From NCBI GenBank assembly GCA_035048495.1, contig CM068540.1:4262829-4326828 (forward strand): a DNA stretch of 64,000 nt, written 5' to 3'. Within the stretch, counting starts at the first letter, position 1. Each line of letters begins with the position of its first letter. The notes under the pieces were generated by a model that did not search any database, was not told the DNA's origin, and worked only from the letters and a program-made list of their open reading frames with translations. The stretch comes from Euptelea pleiosperma. Lineage: Eukaryota; Streptophyta; Magnoliopsida; Ranunculales; Eupteleaceae. Below, piece by piece: positions 10,774-20,400 of the stretch. Made by a program: the position numbers and the translations under genes.

Positions 10774-11575
10774 AAAGAACTATGGCCAACGAGACGATAT
10801 CGGAGTATCGAAGAGTCACAAATAATCACTCGAAGCCCAGAATAAGGCTAAAGAACCATACCACAGAGCAAAAGAACATCAAAGCATGGCATATAGGGCC
10901 CGCAATCATCTGAATAGGTCCCAATAGGCATTTTAGGACTCAATAATCCTCCCAAGTAACCAAGAACAAGACTGAAAAAAGAATTGGAACCAATTAATGC
11001 CCATACGAGCCCCGAAATTAGGATATTAGGAACCAGATGAAGGAGGGAAGCAATATGCAGGAGTAATAAAGCTTCATGGGACTATTAAACCACTGAGGAT
11101 GAGGTTTAGAGTCCGTATGGAGGATTTTTTAGACCAGCTGATGGGCGAAAAGGCCCAAAAAGTTGCCGACCGTAAGTACAGTGGATAGAAAAGGTTCCAC
11201 AACCTTCAATTCTTCGTGGATCTACTCGAGTAGACTATCCACATGTAGAGGAGATTGGGGAGGACTAGATCGATGCAATAAAACCCCAAAAAAGGTCATA
11301 AAAGGTGCGAGAATCGAGCTGGTTTAGAATCTGAATTTTTTCAAAAAAACATGAAGAATGCCCAAAAAACTCCTCAAATGGATTCCAAAAATCCTCAAAA
11401 AATCATAAAAAAATGGGAAAAAATACCCTCTATCGAATGGTGAAGGTTTCATCAATCATCGATTTCCGTATTCATGGAGCTGATGACGTCAGCCGTACGG
11501 TTATATGTCGTCAGCAGTTGTCGAATTACCTCTGATTTGTCATCAAAAAACCTCCGGTAAGCCTCGACGGCAGAT
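10774..11575 (-). other. copia-1 untranslated leader
   Basis: This lies between the primer-binding site and gag. It is non-coding on both strands, as in copia elements with a long leader. I see no extra gene in it. Confidence 0.6.
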
Positions 11576-11588
11576 GGCTTTGATACCA
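11576..11588 (-). other. copia-1 primer-binding site
   Basis: On the minus strand TGGTATCAAAGCC directly follows the 5' LTR. It matches the initiator-Met tRNA site TGGTATCAGAGC at all but one base. Confidence 0.9.
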
Positions 11589-11837
11589 AGTTGAATTGAA
11601 GAATTATGGTTAGGGTTAGGTTTCTGAAGGAGAGAAGAGAGAACAGAGAACAGAGAAGAGAGAAGAGAGAAGAGAAGAGAGAGGAGAAAGGATGTCTATT
11701 GTGCTTAGGTCACAATGACTCCATAAATCTTATTTATGTAAGTCTCAAATACAAAAGACAAATATACCCCCCAAGGGGGTATTTACAGAACTACCCCCGA
11801 TACATATAAAATACGTATTTCTACGTATATGATAACA
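11589..11837 (-). repeat. copia-1 5' LTR
   Basis: This is the partner of 6101-6334. It lies between the primer-binding site and the TRIM sequence, and on the minus strand starts TGTTATC at 11837. Confidence 0.9.
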
Positions 11838-11854
11838 ATAGGCGCAACAACACC

Positions 11855-11870
11855 CCCCGCACATGCGGGG
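11855..11870. repeat. GC hairpin inside the TRIM
   Basis: CCCCGCA and TGCGGGG form a perfect 7-bp stem with a 2-base loop in the 50-bp internal part of the TRIM, beside the left LTR where a polypurine tract is expected. Confidence 0.8.
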
Positions 11871-11889
11871 CACACACCCTCTGTGGATC

Positions 11890-11902
11890 GGCTCTGATAC
11901 CA
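11890..11902 (-). other. TRIM primer-binding site
   Basis: On the minus strand TGGTATCAGAGCC is a perfect match to the plant initiator-Met tRNA primer site. It directly follows the right LTR of the TRIM. It shows that this small repeat pair is an LTR element, not a chance duplication. Confidence 0.88.
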
Positions 11903-12019
11903 CGTTGACAACCACTTTACTCTAAAAACTTAAGCTTTTAGAGAGAGGCGTAACAAAGTAATCAAAAGATCCCCGGCACACATACGGATCGCATGAGTCC
12001 AGCGCACACGGCAACAACA

Positions 12020-13259
12020 AAACTATTTCCTTCAATAATTGTATTGCGATCATCTTATGTTTGTGTGAAAAAAATAGCAAGAAACATGTTACAAATTTGT
12101 TAATTAGTAGAACTCCCATTGATTTTTTTTTGTTGTGTTTAACATTAAAGAAGAATCAAAAGTTCAAACCTAGAAGTCATTTTTTCACCTGAAAATGTGC
12201 CCCACGGTTTTATTTAAATTGTAAGATTTGAAAGGATCCTAGGATTTAAGTCGTGTCTCGTACTAGAATAATTAGATTAATATAGAAATCGTAGGATTTT
12301 TATCTAAAGGGATTTAGACATGAAATTCAAATCGTTTAAATTAAGATTCGATTTGAATCGTAAGATTTTATTTACACTGATTTCTGCACATAAAACCGAT
12401 GACCTCTCAAATTCCACAACTGATATTGAAATCTCAAACAACCTCTTTTAGTATCACTTTTGATAGGGAAATTCCAAAGGAAGAAAATGGATGGTAGGGG
12501 GTTGGGGCGGTGTTTGGCTGCAAGAATAGCTCTGTCATGGATACACTAAATCCAGTAAAAGAATTTATCTACATTGATATATACATAGAAGATGGGGAAA
12601 GGATTTCTAGACGGCCTGTTCAGATATATTTCATGGATTGATATTGGGCTGAAACTTGCGACATGGAGACGGCAAGTTGGCATAACAAATGGAGCCCTTT
12701 GTGACCTTAGCTTCCACATGCAAGAAACCTGGCCAGTCTATACTTCTATGCTAGATGGCTGTCCAGAAAAGCCATTTCCAGAAGAAATTACATATTCATT
12801 TGAATTATTCATGTTTATTCTCTTAAAAAATCATGCTCGGTTCAAAGTAGTTTCCAATTTTGTTTTTTACTTTTATGATTGGAGCCTCCAATATTGTATC
12901 TTTCTTTTCAAGCACAAACTCTTGATTCCAAAGAAGAGGATATTTACTTCGAATATCACATTTTTGTTGAAAAATTTAAGTTTCGGTTGTTTTGAATAGT
13001 AAGTTCTACGAGCCCAGTCTCAAGTTTAATTATCGTAACTGAACTACAGAAAAAAAAAAAAAAATTGATTGAGCCTTGTGCGCTAACATTTAGATTGCAA
13101 TTTTAGAAGGTAAAGGTTGACTCACAAGTTAGATCCCAGCGGAAACTTTGCAATTGTAGTCCTGGCAGGAACTTGGAAGTAGTAGCTTACGACTAAAACT
13201 TTAAAGTTTAAACCTATGCCCATAGCAAAAGCTAGCTTTTTTTTTGGGGAGAAGAAATG
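12020..13259. other. Intergenic or intronic, no gene recognised
   Basis: A 135-codon frame at 12592-12999 has no recognisable domain and becomes low-complexity and hydrophobic at its end. I do not call it a gene. Poly-A rich patches occur near 13050-13064. Confidence 0.4.
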
Positions 13260-13810
13260 CTAGTTGTGTGGAAGCATTAAGAAAAGGTGAAGTGGCTATT
13301 GCTTTTGCCTCGAGAAGCAAGTTTGGCCAATTTATGTGATTAAGTTACAAGCAATTTCGTGGTCTCTCCTACTAGCCACTGACAGGGTTATCCAAGATAC
13401 TGTGATCTGCTCGGATTCATGTAGTGCGATTGAAGCCATGTGTGTCTTTCTTCCCGTCCTTGGCAAGCTCAGGAATTGTGGTTTATCAAGTTTCTTCCTG
13501 CACTATCATCTTCTTTTTTATTTATTTATTATTATTATAAATCTAAGGACCATTGTATCACTCAGTGATTAAGCACATTTGGGGGGAGAAACTATCTGGC
13601 TGATTATCTCTCATATTTTTGTAATCTGACTCTGAATTTTTATGTATCCTTGTATAGTTCCTAGTTCTCTTTCTTCACTATTTGTGAAGGATGCTAGAGG
13701 ATGTTAAGATCTTCGATTGTAAATCCCTTCTGTTCTTTTATGGTTGGGTGTAGGGGGTCTGGCTAAACCCAGCTTATCCACCAAAAAGAAAAGGAAAAAA
13801 GAAAAGTGTC
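13260..13810 (+). pseudogene. LINE RNase H tail, degenerate
   Basis: Frames here encode 'LQAISWSLLLA' then 'VICSDSCSAIEAM' (13340-13445), and after a gap 'RNYLADYLS' (13587-13615). These correspond to the strand, the SDS box and the 'N..AD.LS' end of plant LINE RNase H. An A-rich tail at 13783-13807 fits a LINE 3' end. Frame breaks and insertions make it non-functional. Confidence 0.5.
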
Positions 13811-14066
13811 AAAACTATGATCCATGATTCACCTTCTCACCATGTATATTTCCCATGTTGAAACCTATTTCATAGATATCCTTTTTCATTTTTGTTTTAA
13901 GTATAGTTTGCAAGTCTTGACCTGCTTTTATCATTCACAATGATTGCTCGTCTCTTTCAATGATAGAACGTCTGAGGGTTGAGAAGAGGTTCAGGTGGTC
14001 ACGCTGCAGCATACCTCAGAGTCTCAGACATGCTCCTATCATATCCATGATACAAATGCTACAAAC

Positions 14067-14426
14067 ATGGGAGAAGACCACCCATCCAGTCCAAATGGTT
14101 TTCTTGAATCACGTGGGCCTTCAAGTGATCAGAGGGCTGCCCATTTTGAAGACCAGACATCCTTTGGTGGAGAAACATCTCAGGGACCTGCTTGTGCTCA
14201 GTCTCATGATTGTATGGCATTGGTAGAATTATATGATAGTGCGCGATCACCCAACAAAAGGTCACCTCAAGCCACACCAAGGTTATGCCATACTTATTTT
14301 GATCACCGGGCAATGGTTACCGATGCTTGGGATTCTTTGAGAAGGTCTATTGTTTACTTCAAGGGACAAATGGTGGGTACAGTTGCAGCATTAGATCATG
14401 CGCCAGATACGTTGAATTATGATCAG
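14067..14426 (+). CDS. Invertase exon 1 (first coding)
   Basis: It encodes a variable N-terminus followed by '[18 protein letters not shown]' and ends 'LNYDQ', exactly where other beta-type invertases have an intron (donor gatcag|gtatga). The first half (to about 14230) has no recognisable conservation, as usual for this family. Confidence 0.8.
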
Positions 14427-17400
14427 GTATGATTTAACTCCCTCCTGATAGCGGATTTTTTTTTTTTTTTTTGATCGGTAAAAAGATGACTGTATTAAAA
14501 GGGCTGAGATGGCCCGAAAAGCACTACACAACAGCAAAGAAAAAACAGGCTAGAGCCAAGGCTCGGGAGTGGGGTAGTACCATGTAATTCATAAATTTTC
14601 TCTGGAGTGGGGTTAGTACTCTCTTAGATGCATCTTACTCGTTTACTCTTCTGGTTAAGGTCTTATGCGGGGGATCTTTCTAAAGTGCTCCTTATGTTTC
14701 TTTCAAATACCTAAGATTCCAAATTTCTTATAAAAGTATGTTCTGTATGTACCAGTCCAAAAAAGAAGATATGTTCTTTATGGGTTTTATCTAGAATTGG
14801 CTTCATATTGCTGTTTGCCTCATATAACCTTTTATCTTACATCAATCATTTCTGATTTTCATTAACCTTTTTTGCGCCATTTGGAATGATAGAAAATTGA
14901 AATTTTATGTTTTCTCTCTCAGGATGTTCTAAGGACTTATTTTCAAACAGCTTCCCCCATACCAAGGAAGTTTTCTGCAACTAATATTCATACAAAATTA
15001 CGGACATGTAGGCCTTGGTTACTCTTTCCTGCTTTAATCAATGTTTTAAAAAGCACAAGGCATATTTGAGGCTTTTTGCTTCCGTGAGGCGAGGTGTACA
15101 CATTGAGGTGTATACTTCAAATGTATATATATAAAATAAAAAATGAATCAAATTACAAAACGGAGATAAGTTAGGAGCTCTTCTTTTTGATGATTTACCA
15201 TGAACTCAAGGCAGGTTTTTTAAAACATTGGCTAATAATTATGTGATGTCGGCAAAGAAAAATTCTCTTTTTTTTTTTTTTTTAATCATTTGAAGGCCTT
15301 TATTAGTTGTTTCCATGTTATATTTTCTATTTAATAAATTTAATTCCGTAATGTACACTGATCATGTGTATAGTTACTTGATTGGTTGATCGAACTAGTA
15401 AGCCAGGTATATTCTTAATAACATAATGACGTCGATGATCATTTGAGAACTGTTGATTTCAATTTGAGAAATTTTTATCCTAATCACATATATCTCAAGT
15501 TTTTAAGAGTTTTACGCTTTAGCATTTCATGTTTCTATACTATAGAAATGCATTCACTTTAAAACACTTCTATCTTTAGCTGCTCTAACCATGTATGTCA
15601 GATTTGCTAGTATAAATGCTTAAATGAGAGGAAGAAGATAAGTTAAATCATCTATATTAAGGTTGTTTTAAATGGGTGGAGTATTTGGGAAAGAATGGAA
15701 AAAAAGGAAAAAATTTGTGTTCAGCCTGTATATTTGCCCTCATAGTCTAGGCTTAAGCCTCGACTGCACCTCGAGCCTCGAGGCTTAAGCTCTGAGGCCA
15801 AGACCTTGTGCCTCGCCTTGAGGTGTAAGCCTCACTCACCTCAATGCAGGATTTTTAAAACACTGTCTTCAATAGAATGGAAAGCAAACACTACTAGAAC
15901 CCCACTTCCCAACCGGATGACTAAAAGCCATGTGCTCACTTGCATTTTTCACACCTAACAAAACTACCTGGTTTCGTTATGGTAACTTTGAATCTTGATT
16001 TAGGATAGAGGTTTCTTTTTATTTAAAGAGTTTTGTATATTAATGGATGGGTGAGCTATGTTCAGTTTCCAACTTGTATTCATTGCTAGGGACCTTTGAT
16101 AGATTTGCTCGGGGATTTGTTCTCCCTTTTCTTTTCTATTCTTCTTCATTTCAGACAAATGAGTTTATATTTGGTTTTCATATTTTGTTTCCTTATGTAG
16201 GTTTGTGTCAGAGATTTTGTTCCTAGTGCTTTGGCATTCCTGATGAACGATGAACCAGCTATAGTGAGAAACTTTTTACTGAGGACTCTTCATCTTCAGT
16301 CATCTGAGAAGCGCATTGATTGTTTTACACTTGGACAAGGAGTTATGCCAGCCAGTTTCAAGGTGTTGCACAACCCTGTGAGGAGTTCTGATACATTGAT
16401 TGCAGATTTTGGAGAAACTGCTATTGGAAGAGTTGCTCCAGTTGATTCTGGGTTTTGGTGGATCATCCTACTGCATGCCTACACAAAGGCCACTGGAGAC
16501 TATTCTTTATCTCAGATGCCTGAATGCCAGACTGGAATGAAGCTTATACTGTCTTTATGTCTGTCAGAGGGGTTTGACACCTTTCCAACTCTTCTTTGTA
16601 CTGATGGGTGTTGCATGATTGATCGCAGAATGGTGAGGATTCCTTGACAATGCTTAATGTTTCTGTTTTGTTGAATTAAGTGCTGCAACACCAAGGTCTT
16701 CTTGTATATAACTTTTGATTCAGAAGATAGTTACAACAGATGATTTGTCTGAAGTGCGCTTTTAGATTCTTTTGAAATGCCATGTTATATTTATTTGAAG
16801 TTTTTTTTGATAAGCGAATATATTTATTAGAATAAATATCTTACAAAAATTAAAATAAAAGATATTTATTAGAATTTAGAAGTGTATTCTTTACTTCATT
16901 ATGGACAACTTGTTCTACTAGCAATAACCATATAGAAAATTGAACTATCTGAATGAAGACAAGTATTTGTTTTTTCTGAAAGATGAAATTATGAATTTTC
17001 CTCTTGCAACTTCCTCTTCTATTCATGGATATACTTAGCTTAATGAACGATTTTGCTCAAACCAAAGTTATCTGTACTAGATATATCTTGCTATGGGAGG
17101 ATGCTTTCATTTGAAAAAGTATCTTCTTAACTATTGAATGTAACTATGAAACAAATTATGATTTTAGTCTATCCATGAATGTTTGGCTGAAAAAATGGTC
17201 TTTCGTTATTGCATGGCTTCAATTCTACTCATTTGGGCACTGAAGAGCAGCAATAATTGATTCATGCATAAATTTGGGATGGTTTGTGGTATTTCCCTGA
17301 GAATTTTGCCCTTTTACAATCCTTGGCTACTTCATTTTCACAAATTTTCGTAAAGCATCATTTGTTTAGAAAATTAATGATTGCAATATCCACAGATGTG

Positions 17401-20400
17401 TTTTCATAGTTTTCAAGTCTTATAAAAAAAATTATTTTTCAACTCTTAGCCTGAACTGATGTTGAGAAACTCTTAAGCCTGTTTAAGAATTTATTGCATG
17501 CTATTCTCCAAGGGATGTTATGTCTCACAAAATTGACATTTAGTTTTTAGAACTGGGAGGAGGGGCCTTATTTCATCTCCAGTGCACCTTTGAGTATTGT
17601 CGAAGAATCATAAGGTCGATTCCATTTTAGTGAACAGGTCCCCAACTGGCTACTTTAGGAGTTGTAGGGGGCTGAGACCCGTTATCTCCATTCTTATTCA
17701 TAGTGGTGGTAGAGGCGTTGGGGAGAATGATCTCTAGAGCCGTGGATTTGGGTGAGCTCTTGGGGTTCAAGGTAGATACGGGGAGCTTGGCAATCTCCCA
17801 CCTTCAGTTCGTTGCACTTTAGTATTCCTTGCAACTTCCCTATCTCAGCTCATATTTCTTAGAGGCCTTCTCTGCTGCTTTGAGGCAACCTCGGGGTTGC
17901 GAGTGAATCTTGCCAAGAGTAAGGTGTATGAGGTGGGAGAGGTGGAGAACATTTTGGAGTTGGCAGACATTTTGGCCTGCTGCATAGAAAGTTTGTCGGC
18001 TACTTACCTGGGTCTACCGTTAGGGGCATCCTATAGATCCAAAGCTTTGTGGACTCCAATGATCGAGCGCTTTGAGAGGAGATTAGCCTTGTGGAAGGCA
18101 AGATACCTTTTTAAATGGGGAAAAATGGTGTTGATCAAAAGTACTCTTTCCATTGCCTATTTACTATCTCTCTTTGTTCACGATCCCTTGCAGTGTAGCG
18201 GCTACTTTGGAAAAGCTAATGAGGGATTTCCATTGGCATGATAGGATGAACGCTCATAAATTTCATTTGGTGGCTTGGAGGTCTGTTTCTGATGCTATGG
18301 ATTCAGGGGGACTAGGGATAAAGAGAATCAAGGAGACGAATTAGGCTCTTTTGGATAAATGGCTATGGAGTTTTGGGGAGGAGACCTCTAGTCAATAGCG
18401 GGGGGTCATTTTAGGCAAGTATGGGGTTCTGCCTTTTGGATGGGAAAGTGGTTCGACTCGTTTCCCATATGGTTTCAGTGTTTAGAGGGGCATTGGAGTT
18501 CGGTTTGAGGTTGGTTCTGGACATAGAATTAGGTTTTGGGAGGATATTTGGTGTAGAGATTCCTCCTTTCAGGACGATTATCCTACTCTTTACATTCTTA
18601 CAATGCGGAAGAATTGGTCCATTCAAGATTGTGCTTTCACGGGGGAAGAATTATGGGGGTGGGACTTCGGATTCAGACGAAACCTCAACGATTGGGAAAT
18701 CGAGCCTCTTTCCAGTTTGTTTCTTCATTTGCAAGATATCCACCTTTAGCCTTCAGCCCAAGACAACGGATGTGGATTTGGACAAAGGGAGGTATTTTCT
18801 CGGTTCGCTCTTTTTATGGGGGCTTGATTGATTCTAGTGGATCCTCCTACTCCTTATCCTTGGTGTGGGGCTCACATATCCCTACCAAGATTGCTTTCTT
18901 CGTTTGGTTGGCCTCGAAGGAGAAAATCCTAATTGTAGATCAATTGAGATCGAGAGGGATTATTATCATTGATTATTGTACGATGTGCAAACATTGTGGA
19001 GAATCTGCTAATCACCTATTGTTACATTGTGATGTGGCGTGGGAGGTGTGGTCCTTTTCTTTTCGGAGTTCGGGATAAGTTGGTGATGTCGGCCTCATTC
19101 TTGGTTCTTATCGGTAGTTGGCACTCGATTTCTCATTTAAAGGGCAAATCCTATGGCGTATTGTAATACCCTGAACTTTTATTCAAGAGTATTAGTGTAA
19201 ATTAACTATAAAATGGTAAAAATTGACATCTTAAATTTTTTAAACTTTTGTTCCTTGCTTATAACATTTTATTATGCCACGTAGGAATAATTTTGAGAAT
19301 TTAGTCTGAACGTTTATATCATGACACATAGGACATTAAAATTTACTTTTATTAATGTGTACTTTTATTATAGTAATGTAGGGACATTTTTTATAACCAA
19401 CTTAATTAACTAAGACCATAATTATATCATAATAACATTAATTGGAATAGATTTTAAATAAATGGTTATTTAAAAATAATAATGGTGTTTTTAAATGAGG
19501 GATGCCACCTAGGCATTTTAATCAACACGTTTTTAACATTGAACCCATCGGGATTCCCATCACATTTTGACATTAAAAAATAAAAAATAAAAAATAAAAA
19601 ATAAAAAATAAAAAATAAAAAATAAAAAATAAAAAATAAAAATAATATAATGCCTAAAAGAGATTTAAATTAAATATATTTAAAAAAAAAATTATTGTCT
19701 TATATATATATATTTAATGAGTAAGTGTTTAGTATTAATGCTTGTTTGCATGCTAGGTGCTTTTATTTAATTAGGCGGGCCTTTAGACCAATTTAGAGAC
19801 CTTTAAGACCCAAAAATAATCTTATTTAAAGCCTACTTGATACCTATAGGCCTTAGGCCCATTTTTAGTCCATACCCATATTGAAATATGCCTTTTAGTG
19901 GGTTGTAAAATACACAATTTTTAAAGTTACGAAAATCACAAAAAATTTAGAAAGAGAATCCTTTTAAAACAAAATAGAAAGTTTCATTAAACACATATTT
20001 AGAAGTTCTTTTCCTATGAATCATTATAAATAGGACCCTCCACCTCCACCCCTATACCAATTCACCAATTCTCTTGAGTTCTCTCTTGCTCTCTAATTAT
20101 CTAAAATTCTTCTTATTCTAATTTTAGTTTTAGTTCTTGGTGGTTGAGGTGCTAGTTCAAAATTCTAGACCTAGATAGGTACGGATATTCTATTTTTTGT
20201 TTACGATTTATTTATTTTAAATTATTGTCATACGATTTTAAGAGTTCAAATATTTGTGATATATGCTTTTGATTCTTTTCGTTAAATTTTTATGTTGTTC
20301 ATTATCATAATGAAGCATCCTCATTGGGTTGGGAATTTAGCGGAAGTGCTTTTAGGCGAAGGCCCGATTATTTTTTTAGCGGGAGTGCTTCTATGACTAT

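Larger units (their letters stand above)
6101..11837 (-). mobile_element. Ty1/copia retrotransposon (copia-1), defective
   Basis: The element is 5.7 kb, with LTRs at both ends, a primer-binding site, a polypurine tract, and gag, protease, integrase, RT and RNase H in copia order on the minus strand. It sits inside the left LTR of the TRIM. Flanks acagg (6096-6100) and atagg (11838-11842) fit a 5-bp target duplication with one change. Gag carries a premature stop, protease has lost its catalytic Asp, and integrase is frameshifted, so it cannot move on its own. Confidence 0.92.
5989..12019 (-). mobile_element. TRIM-type mini LTR element, split by copia
   Basis: With the copia insert removed this is about 290 bp. 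The left LTR is 5989-6100 plus 11843-11852, the internal part is 11853-11902, and the right LTR is 11903-12019. Both LTRs contain 'CAACCACTTTACTCTAAAA' and 'GCTTTTAGAGAGAGGCGTAA'. The internal part holds a tRNA-iMet primer-binding site and a G-rich tract beside the other LTR, so the element reads on the minus strand. Flanks gaact (5984-5988) and aaact (12020-12024) fit a 5-bp target duplication with one change. There is no room for protein coding, which defines a TRIM. Confidence 0.75.
14427..16200 (+). other. Invertase intron 1
   Basis: The intron is GT-AG with acceptor ttatgtag|gtttgt. It contains a poly-T led retroposon scrap (14459-14570), a short MITE (15040-15232) and a related GC-rich repeat (15746-15866). 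There is no coding sequence. Confidence 0.8.

Noticed and set aside
12592..12999. 135-codon open frame on +
   Set aside because: There is no recognisable domain, biased composition at the end, and no splice context. It is most likely chance in AT-rich DNA.
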